DNA of 64,000 bases from Roseomonas sp. HF4 (GTDB lineage: Bacteria; Pseudomonadota; Alphaproteobacteria; Acetobacterales; Acetobacteraceae), in assembly GCF_005222755.1 (NCBI RefSeq), contig NZ_STGD01000011.1, positions 147,125-211,124 on the forward strand, written 5' to 3'. Shown here piece after piece: positions 30,771 to 39,527 of the stretch. The notes under the pieces are model-generated. The model was given only the letters and a program-made list of their open reading frames with translations, was not told where the DNA came from and searched no databases. The stretch's first letter is position 1; every line of letters starts with the position of its first letter. The translations under genes were made by a program, and so were the position numbers.

Positions 30771-31595
30771 TCATTCCGGGCAGATCCTTGTCACGGCAGT
30801 GCCGGCGCCGGGCTCGGTCTCCAGCGCGGCCAGGAGGGACGAAAGCAGCGGCAGGGCCGCGGCCTCGAAGCCGAAGGGGGGGTTCACGACAAGCAGTCCG
30901 CTGCCGTTCAGGCGGCGCGGGTCGGTCGGTTCGCGCAGCCACATCTCGGCCGCCACCACGTCGCGCAGGCCGGCGACGCGCAATGCATCGTGGAAGTCGC
31001 GCACCGGCGCACGATGCTTGACCGGATACCAGGCAGCCAGGACGCCGGCGCGGAAGCGGCGGTTGAGCTCGACCAGGGCATCGACCAGCCGGGCGAATTC
31101 CTCCTCCTGCTCGAAGGGCGGGTCGATCAGGACCAGGCCGCGCTTCTCGGGGAAGGGAGTGAGGGCGCGGATCGCCTCCCAGGCGTCGCGCCGGTGCACG
31201 GCCACCTGGCTGTCGCGGGCGAACTGAGCGCGCAGCGCGGCATGGTCCTCGGGGTGCAGCTCGCAGCAGGCGAGCCGGTCGCCCTCGCGCAGCGCGGCGC
31301 GAATCAGCAGCGGCGAGCCCGGATAGCGCGGCGGGAAGCCCTGCGCGGCCAGCGCCGCGACGAAGGGGGCGAGCGGTCCTGCCGCGACGCCCTGCAGGCG
31401 GAGCGCGCCCTGCGCCGCCTCCCCCGTGCGCAGCGCCTCCGCCGCGCCGAGGTCGTAGGCGCCGCGACCGGCATGGGTGTCCAGCACGGCGAAGGGCGCG
31501 GGCTTGCGGCAGAGCGCGTCCAACAGCAACAGCAGCAGCGCGTGCTTGAGGCAGTCCGCGTGGTTGCCGGCGTGGAAGGCATGGCGGTAGTTCAT
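30771..31595 (-). CDS. rlmJ: 23S rRNA (adenine(2030)-N(6))-methyltransferase
   Basis: A 274-residue methyltransferase matching RlmJ from end to end. The start is MNYRHAFHAGNHADCLKH with the conserved N-terminal motif, LDTHAGRGAYDL (motif I) is near residues 38-49, and the catalytic DPPF is near 160 (LIDPPFEQEEEF). RlmJ methylates A2030 of 23S rRNA. It appears to be the first gene of a short leftward unit with gpsA. Confidence 0.93.
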   Translation of the reverse strand: MNYRHAFHAGNHADCLKHALLLLLLDALCRKPAPFAVLDTHAGRGAYDLGAAEALRTGEAAQGALRLQGVAAGPLAPFVAALAAQGFPPRYPGSPLLIRAALREGDRLACCELHPEDHAALRAQFARDSQVAVHRRDAWEAIRALTPFPEKRGLVLIDPPFEQEEEFARLVDALVELNRRFRAGVLAAWYPVKHRAPVRDFHDALRVAGLRDVVAAEMWLREPTDPRRLNGSGLLVVNPPFGFEAAALPLLSSLLAALETEPGAGTAVTRICPE

Positions 31596-31677
31596 CGCCG
31601 CGCGTCATCGCGCGCCGCGCCGCGATGCGCAACGCCGGAGATGGACGCGCCGCGCGGGGGCCTGCGATGCTCGGCCG

Positions 31678-32784
31678 ATGCGCCGGCGGTCCGTGCTTGC
31701 CTCGCTGCTTCTCCCCGCCGTGCCGGCGCGCGCGCAGGCGCGCCTGGCCGCGCCCTTCGACGCGACGGCGATCCGCGCCGCGGCGACGCGTCCCGCTGCG
31801 GCCCAGGCCTGCCTGTCAGTCCCGGACCCGGTGCACAGCCTCGAGCTTCCCCGCTTCTACACCGATGCGGCGGCGACCATCGCGGACCCGGCGCTGCTCG
31901 CGGCCGAGAATGCCGCGGCGAAGCCTCTGGGCGACTGGCTGCAGGCGGTCCAGCGCGGGGCCGAGGACTGGCTGCGCGGCGGCGCGCCGGCGGCGGCGGG
32001 CTGCGCGCTCGCGTCGCTCGACGCCTGGGCGCGGGACGGCGCGCTGCTCGGCACCTTCAACAACCAGGGGGCCTACCGGCGCAAATGGACGCTCGCGGGC
32101 GCCGCCATCGCCACCCTGGCGATCCGCGATGCGCCGGGGCTCGATGCCGCCGCGATGTCCCGCGTGACAGGCTGGCTCGGTGCGGTCGCCCGGCGCGTGC
32201 AGCCACCCTATGGCCGGATTCGCCCGGGCGGGGCGCTCACCTCCACGCGGAACAACCACGCCACCTGGGCGGGCCTCGCGGTCGCGGCCGCCGGGGTCGC
32301 TGCGGGCGATCGCACGTTGCTCGACTGGGGTATCGCGCGCCTGTCCCTGACCCTCGCGGAGGTCGATGCGGACGGCGCCCTGCCGCAGGAGGTCAGGCGC
32401 GGGAAGATGGCGCTGAACTACCACCTGTTCACGCTCCGGGCGCTCGCGCCGCTGCTCAGGATCGCGGAGGCGAACGGGCATGCGATGCGGCCGGAGGAGG
32501 ATGCGGCGCTCGGGCGCCTCGTCGCGTTCACCGTCGCCTCGATGGTGGATCCTGGCCGCATGGCCGCGATCGCCGGCGTGCCGCAGGGCCACCTGACCGA
32601 GGACCCGCGCTTCGACGACCGGACCCGCTACGCCCGCGCGGCGCAGGGGCTTGAGGCCCTGCAGGGCCGGCGGCCGGACCCCGCGCTCGAGCCGCTGCTC
32701 GCCGCGCATCGTCCCTTCAGGGCGCCCTGGATGGGCGGCAATGTCTCGCTGCTCTGGGGGCCGCGCGCGGCAGCATCGCGCTGA
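31678..32784 (+). CDS. Alginate lyase family protein (AlgL/PL5-like)
   Basis: A 368-residue exported protein with a signal peptide (MRRRSVLASLLLPAVPARAQA). The mature part is an all-helical toroid with the family motif TSTRNNHATW near residues 190-199; the N-N-H and the following aromatic residue, plus YHLFTLRALAPL near 243-254, match the active site region of AlgL. A YRRKW helix near 121-125 is also family-like. It would cleave mannuronate-rich polymers in the periplasm. No alginate biosynthesis genes are near, so it may serve another uronic-acid polymer. Confidence 0.75.
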   Translation: MRRRSVLASLLLPAVPARAQARLAAPFDATAIRAAATRPAAAQACLSVPDPVHSLELPRFYTDAAATIADPALLAAENAAAKPLGDWLQAVQRGAEDWLRGGAPAAAGCALASLDAWARDGALLGTFNNQGAYRRKWTLAGAAIATLAIRDAPGLDAAAMSRVTGWLGAVARRVQPPYGRIRPGGALTSTRNNHATWAGLAVAAAGVAAGDRTLLDWGIARLSLTLAEVDADGALPQEVRRGKMALNYHLFTLRALAPLLRIAEANGHAMRPEEDAALGRLVAFTVASMVDPGRMAAIAGVPQGHLTEDPRFDDRTRYARAAQGLEALQGRRPDPALEPLLAAHRPFRAPWMGGNVSLLWGPRAAASR

Positions 32785-32786
32785 CG

Positions 32787-33314
32787 CTACCGCGCCTCCG
32801 CCATCAGCCGGCCGCCATGGATGAAGCCGTAGGTCGGGAAACTCGTCTGGCCGAGGTCGTTCACCGGCGGATACCACACCCGCACCAGCGACCAGTCGTT
32901 GCGCGGCGAGACGTCCATCACCGGCTGGTCGCGCGCGACCCGCCCGCGATTTCGACCGGTGGCCCAGTTCGCGTGGTCCACCCGGATCTCGCGGCTGTTC
33001 ACGACGCGCGTGACGACCGAGAGGTGCCCCGAGCGGTTGCGGCTGGTGCGCATGAAGACCAGCACGGCGCCGACCCGCGGGCTGCGGGACCGGTCGTAGC
33101 GGCCGGACTGCGCCGCCGCGTCCCACCATTGCCAGGCATCCCCCTGGAGTTCGATGCCCGACCGCGCGCGCGCGTATGGCACGCAGGACGTGTCGCCGCC
33201 GGCGTAGCCGGGCACCCAGGCGCGTTGTGTCGACCCCCCGCAGGCTGCCACCACCAGCAGCCCGAGCAGCGCGATCATGCGAAGCACGACCCCGAACCCC
33301 CTGATTCCCCTCAA
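32787..33314 (-). CDS. CHAP-domain lipoprotein, putative peptidoglycan amidase
   Basis: A 175-residue protein with a lipobox (LVVAACGG, Cys25) and a CHAP domain with the expected catalytic triad: Cys44 (TSCVPYAR), His97 (SGHLSVVTRV) and Asn116 (DHANW). Such NlpC/P60-related amidases cut peptidoglycan stem peptides or cross-bridges. If translation begins at the second ATG (codon 13), the lipobox Cys becomes residue 13. It is convergent with the alginate-lyase-like gene, 2 bases away, and is followed on its own strand by dctM after 41 bases upstream of its start. Confidence 0.8.
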   Translation of the reverse strand: MRGIRGFGVVLRMIALLGLLVVAACGGSTQRAWVPGYAGGDTSCVPYARARSGIELQGDAWQWWDAAAQSGRYDRSRSPRVGAVLVFMRTSRNRSGHLSVVTRVVNSREIRVDHANWATGRNRGRVARDQPVMDVSPRNDWSLVRVWYPPVNDLGQTSFPTYGFIHGGRLMAEAR

Positions 33315-33355
33315 ATCATTTTAGGGGAACTCAGTCCGGATGTGGAGCCTTTCCG

Positions 33356-34681
33356 TCACCAGCCGATCGCCTTCGGCAACCAGGTCGCCAGCGCGGGGAA
33401 AAAGAAGACGGCGACCACGCCCAGGATCTGCAGCAGCACGAAGGGGACCGCGCCGCGGTAGATGTCGCCGGTCGCGACCTCGGGCGGCGCGGCGCCGCGC
33501 AGGAAGAACAGCGCCCAGCCGAAGGGCGGCGTCAGGAAGGATGTCTGCAGGTTCACGCAGATCAGCATCGCGAGCCACACCGGGTCCACCCCCGCCTGCG
33601 CGAAGACCGGCAGGAACAAGGGCACCGCGATGTAGGAGATCTCGATCCATTCCAGGAAGAAGCCGAGCACGAAGATCAGCAGCATCAGGAACCAGATGTC
33701 GGCCGCGACGCCGCCGGGGAGGAACTCGAACAGGTCGTGGATCAGCGCCTCCCCCTGCAGGCCGCGGAAGGCCAGGGCGAAGACCTGCGCGCAGATCAGG
33801 ATGAACATCATCATGGCCGTGATGCGCGCGGTGGCGCCGGCGGTGTCCCAGATGAGGCGCGGGGACAGCCGCCCGCCCAGCGCGCAGACCACCATGGCGC
33901 CGAGCGCGCCCATCGCCGCCGCCTCTGTCGGCGCCGCGACGCCGCCGATGATCGACCCCAGCACCGCCACCACCAGGCCGAGCGGCGGCAGCACCACCTT
34001 GAGCAGCCGCCACCACAATTCGCGCGCGGAGATCTGCGCGCGCGTGTCCGCCGGCACCGCGGGCACCATCTCGGGCCGCACCATGCCCAGCACGAGCAGG
34101 TAGATCACGTAGAAGGCCGCCAGCAGCAGCCCGGGGAAGACCGCGGCGGCGAACAGCGTGCCGACCGACAGGTTCATGATGTCGGCCAGCAGGATCAGGA
34201 TGAGCGAGGGCGGGATGATCTGCCCGAGCGTGCCCGAGGCGCAGATGATCCCGGACGCCACCCCCTTGTCGTAGCCTGCGCGCAGCAGCGCCGGCATGGT
34301 CAGCAGTGCCAGCGTGACCACCGTGGCGCCCACGATGCCGGTGGTGGCGCCCATCAGCACGCCGACCAGCACGAGCCCGATGCCCAAGCCCCCGCGCAGC
34401 CCGCCGGCGAGGCGGCCCACCACCTCCATCAGGTCCTCGGCCATGCGCGACTTCTCGAGCATCACGCCCATGAAGACGAACAGCGGGATGGCCAGCAGCG
34501 TGTAGTTCGTGACCGTGCCGAAGATGCGGTGCGGCAGCAGGTTGAACAGCAGCGGCCCGAAGCCGATCAGGCCGAAGGTGAAGCCCGAGACGGCGAGCGT
34601 CAGCGCCACCGGCACGCCCGCCATCAGCAGCACGAAGAAGGAGAAGAGCATCGCGATGGCGAGCACTTCGGTGAAGGGCAT
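33356..34681 (-). CDS. dctM: TRAP transporter large permease (DctM)
   Basis: A 441-residue membrane protein with about 12 hydrophobic helices and the DctM family sequence GLLLAAFYVIYLL, FVFMGVMLEKSRMAEDL near residue 70, and the end TGDIYRGAVPFVLLQI. This is the proton/sodium-driven transport subunit for C4-dicarboxylates or other carboxylates. It is the last gene of dctP-dctQ-dctM on the minus strand, 21 bases after dctQ. Confidence 0.93.
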   Translation of the reverse strand: MPFTEVLAIAMLFSFFVLLMAGVPVALTLAVSGFTFGLIGFGPLLFNLLPHRIFGTVTNYTLLAIPLFVFMGVMLEKSRMAEDLMEVVGRLAGGLRGGLGIGLVLVGVLMGATTGIVGATVVTLALLTMPALLRAGYDKGVASGIICASGTLGQIIPPSLILILLADIMNLSVGTLFAAAVFPGLLLAAFYVIYLLVLGMVRPEMVPAVPADTRAQISARELWWRLLKVVLPPLGLVVAVLGSIIGGVAAPTEAAAMGALGAMVVCALGGRLSPRLIWDTAGATARITAMMMFILICAQVFALAFRGLQGEALIHDLFEFLPGGVAADIWFLMLLIFVLGFFLEWIEISYIAVPLFLPVFAQAGVDPVWLAMLICVNLQTSFLTPPFGWALFFLRGAAPPEVATGDIYRGAVPFVLLQILGVVAVFFFPALATWLPKAIGW

Positions 34682-34702
34682 GGTCGGCGATCCGTGAGGG
34701 GG

Positions 34703-35212
34703 TCAGGCGCGGCGGAAGCGCGCGCAGGCGGAGAGGATCTCGGCGGCGTATTGCAGCGCCAGCAGCACGAAGCCCGCGGGAATCAAGCCCTTCAGCACCC
34801 AGCGATAGGGAATGCCGCCGGGATTGGCCGAGCCTTCCGCATTCGCGAAGGACTGCGCTACGTATTTCCAGGACAGCCACGTGATCGCCATGGCAATGAC
34901 CAGGCCGAGGATGCAGGCGAGGATGTCCGCCACCGCCTTGGCGCGCGGCGGGAAGCGTTCATACAGGACGTCGACGCGGACATGCTCGCCACGTTTCAGC
35001 GCCCAGACCATGCCGAACAGCGCGATCGGCGCCATCAGGTGCCATTCCAGCTCCTGCGCCCAGACCGAGCCGAGCGAGAAGCCGTAGCGCAGCAGCACGT
35101 TCGCCGACATGACGACAACGAGGGCGAGAACCGCAAGCGCCGAGAGCGCGCCCGCGACCTCCGCCGCGCGGCCCAGGCGCCGCGCGGCGTCGTCCATCCT
35201 CTCCGCGGTCAC
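34703..35212 (-). CDS. dctQ: TRAP transporter small permease (DctQ)
   Basis: A 169-residue protein with four hydrophobic helices (residues 18-40, 55-75, 92-112 and 135-155) and the usual RGEHVRVDVLYERFPP loop between helices 2 and 3. It joins DctM to make the membrane part of the TRAP transporter. The GTG start overlaps the dctP stop (GTGA). Confidence 0.92.
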   Translation of the reverse strand: MTAERMDDAARRLGRAAEVAGALSALAVLALVVVMSANVLLRYGFSLGSVWAQELEWHLMAPIALFGMVWALKRGEHVRVDVLYERFPPRAKAVADILACILGLVIAMAITWLSWKYVAQSFANAEGSANPGGIPYRWVLKGLIPAGFVLLALQYAAEILSACARFRRA

Positions 35213-36285
35213 GCCGGGCGGATCTTGGTGTGGTAGGGCACTTCCGAATAGCGCGACCAGGCGTCGAACTTCGCCTTGTAGGCCATGTAGCTGTCATGCA
35301 CGCGCCTGGTCACCGCATCGCGCGCGACGGCGGCGTCCAGCACCTTCGCCGTTTCCTCGCGCAGGCGCGCGACGATCGCGTCGGGCAGTTCCTTCGCCTC
35401 GACGCCGTGGTTGCGGATCAGGTCGTCCATCGCCTCGGCGTTGTTCTTCTGGCACCAGGCCTCAGAAATGACGTTGCAGGCGGCGACCGCGTTCTCGACG
35501 ATCGCCTTGAGGTCGGCCGGCAGGCGCGCCCAGGCGGCCTTGTTGATGATGAGCTCCGAGGCCGTGGCCGTCTCGTGCCAGCCGGTCGTGTAATAGTGCT
35601 TGGCCACGCGGTGCAGGCCGAGCTGGCGGTCGAGATAGGGGCCGACGAATTCCGCGGCGTCGATCACGCCGCGCTCGAGCGCCGGGAAGATCTCCCCGCC
35701 CGGCAGCAGCCGTACATCGACGCCGAGCGACTGGTAGACGCGCCCCGCGAGCCCGGGGATGCGCATCTTGAGGCCGCGCAGATCCTCGACCGTCTCGATC
35801 GGGCGGCGGAACCAGCCCGTCATCTGCACGCCGGTATTGCCGCACAGGAACGGCACCAGGTTGAAGCGGTCATAGACCTCCCGCCATAGGTCGAGGCCGT
35901 TGCCGTCGTACATCCAGCCGTTCAGCCCCTGGAAGTTCAGGCCGAAGGGCACGGCGGTGAAGTACTGCGCGGCGAAGGTCTTGCCGGTCCAGAAATACGC
36001 ATTGGCGTAGTTCATCTCGACGATGCCGGAGGACACGGCATCGAAGCCCTCGGCGGCGGGGATCAGCTCGCCCGCGCCGAAGAACTGGATGCGGAGCCGG
36101 TTGTTCGACATCTTCTGGATGCGATCGATCAGGTCGCGCGCGGACCCCGGGCCGGTCGAATAGAAGGCGGATTGCGGACCGTAGAAGGACGTCATCCGCC
36201 AGGTGAAGGTGGTCTGCGCGGTGGCGACGGCCGGCACGGCCAGCGCCCCGCCGGCGGCGGCGCCGAAGAGTTTGCGGCGATTCAT
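35209..36285 (-). CDS. dctP: TRAP transporter substrate-binding protein (DctP, TakP-like)
   Basis: A 358-residue periplasmic receptor with signal peptide (MNRRKLFGAAAGGALAVPAVATAQ). Family signs include RDLIDRIQKMSNNRLRI, LRGLKMRIPGLAGRVYQSLG near 175 with the conserved Arg that binds the carboxylate, GGEIFPALERGVIDAAEFVGP near 200-220, and YYTTGWHE near 240. The last two resemble TakP, the alpha-keto acid receptor. Start at 36285 has a Gly-rich Shine-Dalgarno region. It is the first gene of dctPQM and follows a strong palindrome that separates it from the thiolase/DUF35 pair. Confidence 0.92.
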   Translation of the reverse strand: MNRRKLFGAAAGGALAVPAVATAQTTFTWRMTSFYGPQSAFYSTGPGSARDLIDRIQKMSNNRLRIQFFGAGELIPAAEGFDAVSSGIVEMNYANAYFWTGKTFAAQYFTAVPFGLNFQGLNGWMYDGNGLDLWREVYDRFNLVPFLCGNTGVQMTGWFRRPIETVEDLRGLKMRIPGLAGRVYQSLGVDVRLLPGGEIFPALERGVIDAAEFVGPYLDRQLGLHRVAKHYYTTGWHETATASELIINKAAWARLPADLKAIVENAVAACNVISEAWCQKNNAEAMDDLIRNHGVEAKELPDAIVARLREETAKVLDAAVARDAVTRRVHDSYMAYKAKFDAWSRYSEVPYHTKIRPA

Positions 36286-36413
36286 GGAGGGAGCCCCCGG
36301 GTGTTGTTGGTCAGGCGACCAACAGCAAGGGGCGTGCCAGGAGAATGGGAGGAGAAGAGAACTTCTCCCCCAATGCCCCCTCAACCTTCTTTGCGAGCCT
36401 TGGGCTGCGCCAG

Positions 36414-36445
36414 GGTCGGGGGAGAAGCTCCCTTCTCCCCCGACC
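36414..36445 (-). terminator. Perfect 14-bp palindrome between DUF35 gene and dctP
   Basis: GGTCGGGGGAGAAG (36414-36427) pairs perfectly with CTTCTCCCCCGACC (36432-36445) around a 4-base loop. It lies 18 bases after the DUF35 gene stop on the minus strand and about 130 bases before dctP. A weaker related hairpin (GGAGAAG/CTTCTCC) is near 36350-36368. No T-run follows either one. Confidence 0.5.
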
Positions 36446-36462
36446 TGCCCAAAACCTGTGCG

Positions 36463-36861
36463 TCAGGCCGGCGTGAACATCGGCACCGGCGCGCCGCCGT
36501 CCTCGGTGGCCTTCAGCACGACCTTCACCTTCTGGCCGATCTTCAGCGCATCGAGGTCGCAATCCACGATATTCGTGAAGATACGCGGCCCTTCGTCGAG
36601 TTCGACATAGGCAGGCGCGTGCGGCTCCTTCGAGCGCATGACCGTGAAGGAATAGATGGTGCCCGTGCCCTTCGCCTCGACCAGCTCGATGTTGTTCGAC
36701 AGCGTGAAGGGCGAGCAGCCGCGCGGATACCAGAAGTGCTTGCCGGTATCCTTGCACAGCCCGATCAGGAACTTGCCCGCGCGCGCGGCGTCCCAGAACG
36801 GCTTGGTGGTGGGGTCTTCCTTCGGCGCCGGGATGGCGCGGTTGGCGGCTTGGGTCGCCAT
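36463..36861 (-). CDS. OB-fold/DUF35 protein, thiolase partner
   Basis: A 132-residue protein of the DUF35 (ChsH2/acyl-CoA-associated) type: a zinc-ribbon-like N-terminus and an OB fold (GTGTIYSFTVMRSKEPHAPAYVELDEG, then IVDCDLDALKIGQKVKVVL). It is translated 5 bases after the thiolase gene and is expected to form a complex with it, completing or organising the active site. Only two Cys (36 and 49) remain of the usual four zinc ligands, so the rubredoxin-like site looks degenerate. Confidence 0.85.
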   Translation of the reverse strand: MATQAANRAIPAPKEDPTTKPFWDAARAGKFLIGLCKDTGKHFWYPRGCSPFTLSNNIELVEAKGTGTIYSFTVMRSKEPHAPAYVELDEGPRIFTNIVDCDLDALKIGQKVKVVLKATEDGGAPVPMFTPA

Positions 36862-36866
36862 GGTGA

Positions 36867-38039
36867 TCACTCCCGCTCCATGATGAGGGTGGCCGAGCCG
36901 TGCCGGTGGCCGAGCAGCCCGCCGATGCCGTTGGCAAGCGCCAGCTTGCAGCCCGGCACCTGCACCTTGGCGTGCGCTTCGCCACGCAGCTGGCGGACGG
37001 CCTCGATCACCTTGGTCATGCCGCCGCGGTTGGCCGGGTGGTTGTTGCACAGCCCGCCGCCATCCGTGTTGAACGGCAGCTTGCCGACGCCCGAGATCAG
37101 GTTGCCGTCTGCGACGAAGGCCCCGCCCTTGCCCTTCTCCGCGAAGCCCAGGTCCTCCAGCTGCATCAGCACCGTGATGGTGAAGCTGTCGTAGATCGAG
37201 GCGTACTGGATGTCCGCGGGCTTCACGCCCGCTTCCGCGAAGGCGGCCGCGCCGGATTGCCGCGCGGCGGAATAGGTCAGGTCGACACCGCCGCCGGCCT
37301 GGTTCTTGGTAGCCTCGGCGCAGCCGAGCACCTTGACCAGCGGGCGCTTCAGCTTCTTCGCGATCTCCGGCCGCGCGACGATCAGCGCACCGCCGCCATC
37401 CGAGATGACGCAGCAGTCGAGCCGGTGCAGCGGGTCGCTCACCATGGGCGAGTTCACCACGTCCTCGACCGTCACGACCTTGGGGAGCATGGCGTGCGGG
37501 TTGTGCTGCGCGTGCTGCGACGCGGCGACCTTGATCCAGGCGAGCTGCTCGGACGTCGTGCCGTATTCGTACATGTGGCGCGCCGCGACATTCGCGTACG
37601 AGGTCACGACGGTGCGTGCCATCGGGATCTCGAACGGGTCGTCCGGGATGTTCGGCGCCCAGGAGCGCGGCACGGTGCCCGTCGCCATGCCTTCGGCGCG
37701 CGGGCGCCCGGCCAGCGTGATGAGCGCGATGTTGCAGCGCCCTTCCCTGATGGCCTGCGCCGCGTGGCCGACATGCATGACATAGGAACAGCCGCCCATG
37801 TCCGTGCTGTCGACATGGCGGAGCTTCGTCAGCCCCATGTAGTCGGCCATGTTGAGCGGCCCGAGGCCCGGCGCGGCGCCGGTGCAGAAGAAGCCGTCCA
37901 CGTCGTCCTTGGTCAGGCCGGCATCCTGGAGCGCGCCGTAGGCGACCTCCGCGTGCAACTGGGCGACCGACTGGCCCTCGGCCTTGCGCGTCGGGTGCTC
38001 GAAGGCCCCGACGATATAGGCTGCGCCGTTGATGCTCAT
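36867..38039 (-). CDS. Thiolase family protein (SCP2-thiolase type)
   Basis: A 390-residue thiolase. The nucleophilic cysteine is C84 (MGGCSYVMH), the CNNHP histidine is near residue 340 (LCNNHPANRGG), and the end LANGIGGLLGHRHGSATLIM carries the last catalytic region. This fits SCP-x/SCP2-like thiolases, which act together with DUF35 proteins in degradation of branched or ring-bearing acyl-CoAs. The partner DUF35 gene follows after 5 bases. The substrate is unknown; a CaiB CoA-transferase is encoded upstream on the same strand. Confidence 0.88.
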   Translation of the reverse strand: MSINGAAYIVGAFEHPTRKAEGQSVAQLHAEVAYGALQDAGLTKDDVDGFFCTGAAPGLGPLNMADYMGLTKLRHVDSTDMGGCSYVMHVGHAAQAIREGRCNIALITLAGRPRAEGMATGTVPRSWAPNIPDDPFEIPMARTVVTSYANVAARHMYEYGTTSEQLAWIKVAASQHAQHNPHAMLPKVVTVEDVVNSPMVSDPLHRLDCCVISDGGGALIVARPEIAKKLKRPLVKVLGCAEATKNQAGGGVDLTYSAARQSGAAAFAEAGVKPADIQYASIYDSFTITVLMQLEDLGFAEKGKGGAFVADGNLISGVGKLPFNTDGGGLCNNHPANRGGMTKVIEAVRQLRGEAHAKVQVPGCKLALANGIGGLLGHRHGSATLIMERE

Positions 38040-38234
38040 GGCGGGGGCTGTTCCTCCTGTGGTTCGTGCGGGCGGCAGGGAAGCAGCGCCGACCGTGGCT
38101 GTCGAGGGGCCGGGGCGGGAACCTCCCCCGCGACCGCCGCCGTCCCTGGCATCCGATGCTGCCGCTGCCAGGCCGGGCGCCGGCGCCGAGGGCGAGGACG
38201 GGCGATCCGGGGAGGGTCCCGCTCGCCCGGACCC

Positions 38235-39410
38235 TCAGACGGCCCTGGCGGCCTTCAGCGCGGCGATTTCCGCCGCGTCGAAGCCGAATTCGGACAGCAC
38301 CTCGTCGGTATGCTGCCCGCGCTCGGGCGTCGGGTTCCTGGCGCAGTCCACGCCCGCGATCTGCATCGGCGCGCGCACCACGTTGAGCGGGCCGAGGCGC
38401 GGGTGCTGCACCGTCATCTCCAGCCCCAGGTGCTTCACCTGCTCGTCGGCGAAGACCTCGTCCATGGAATAGACCGGGCCGCAGGGCACGCCTTCCCTGT
38501 TGAACTTCGCGACCCAGTTGGCCGAGGTGTCGGTCTGGGTCACGCGCTCGATGATAGCGTTCACCTTGGCGCGGTTCTGGCTGCGCAGCTTGTCGGTGGC
38601 GATGTCGGGGTCCTTCGCCTCCTCCTGAATGCCCAGCACCTTCACGATGCGCTCCCACATCACCTGGCCGCCGCCGGCGATGTTCATGACGCCGTCACTG
38701 GTCCTGAACAGCCCGGTCGGGATGGTGGTCGGGTGGTCGTTGCCGGCCTGCTTCGGCACCTCGTGCTTCATGGTCCAGCGCGTCGCCTGGAAGTCCATCA
38801 TGGCGATCATGGCTTCGAGCAGCGAGACATGCACCCAGCGGCCCTTGCCCGTCGCTTCCCGCTCGAGCAGCGCCACCATGATGCCCAGCGCGCAGTAGAG
38901 GCCGGCTGTCAGGTCCGCGACCGGGATGCCCGCCCGCACCGGCCCCTGGCCGGGCAGGCCGGTCACGCTCATGAGCCCGCCCATGCCCTGGGCGATCTGA
39001 TCGAAGCCCGGGCGCTTCGCATAGGGCCCGTCCTGCCCGAAGCCCGAGATGGACCCCAGCACGATGCGCGGGTTGACCGCAGCCAGGCTGTCGTAGTCGA
39101 CGCCGAGCCGGTTCTTCACGTCCGGGCGGTAATTCTCGACCACCACGTCGGCCTTGGCCACCATGCGGCGGAACGCGGCCAGGCCCTCGGGGGACTTCAG
39201 GTTCAGCGTCATCGCCCGCTTGTTGCGGTGGACATGCTGGAAATCCGGCCCGTCGCGCTCGCCGCCCAGGCCCTTGCCGGTGTCGACCTCGTCCGTCGCC
39301 TCGATCTTGATGACGTTGGCGCCCCAGTCGGCGAGCTGGCGCACGCAGGTCGGGCCGGAGCGCACGCGTGTCAGGTCGAGCACGGTGAAGCGGGCAAGCG
39401 GCAGGGTCAT
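38235..39410 (-). CDS. CaiB/BaiF family CoA-transferase
   Basis: A 391-residue class III CoA-transferase, which moves CoA between carboxylic acids. The catalytic Asp is D166 (IPVADLTAGLYCALG), preceded by VLDLTRVRSGP near residue 10 and GSISGFGQDGPY near 119. The full-length family pattern is intact. The start at 39410 (MTLPLARF) is the natural one; the frame continues to 39461. It is divergent from a crotonase gene and lies upstream of the thiolase/DUF35 pair (195 bases), giving an acid activation and cleavage set. Confidence 0.92.
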   Translation of the reverse strand: MTLPLARFTVLDLTRVRSGPTCVRQLADWGANVIKIEATDEVDTGKGLGGERDGPDFQHVHRNKRAMTLNLKSPEGLAAFRRMVAKADVVVENYRPDVKNRLGVDYDSLAAVNPRIVLGSISGFGQDGPYAKRPGFDQIAQGMGGLMSVTGLPGQGPVRAGIPVADLTAGLYCALGIMVALLEREATGKGRWVHVSLLEAMIAMMDFQATRWTMKHEVPKQAGNDHPTTIPTGLFRTSDGVMNIAGGGQVMWERIVKVLGIQEEAKDPDIATDKLRSQNRAKVNAIIERVTQTDTSANWVAKFNREGVPCGPVYSMDEVFADEQVKHLGLEMTVQHPRLGPLNVVRAPMQIAGVDCARNPTPERGQHTDEVLSEFGFDAAEIAALKAARAV

Positions 39411-39527
39411 GGGTGGTCCTCCTCGGCGCGCCCTGTTGGCATCGGCAGGGCCGGGCCGCAAGACACCCGCTTGACGGCCCGGCCCATCCCGCTACGCCTT
39501 GCGCCGCATCAGACGGGACGGAGCGCC

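Noticed and set aside
36900..39527. In-frame extension in front of the crotonase gene and a 731-codon frame on the other strand over the thiolase gene
   Set aside because: These cross real genes in other frames. The family lengths and start sites are met without them.
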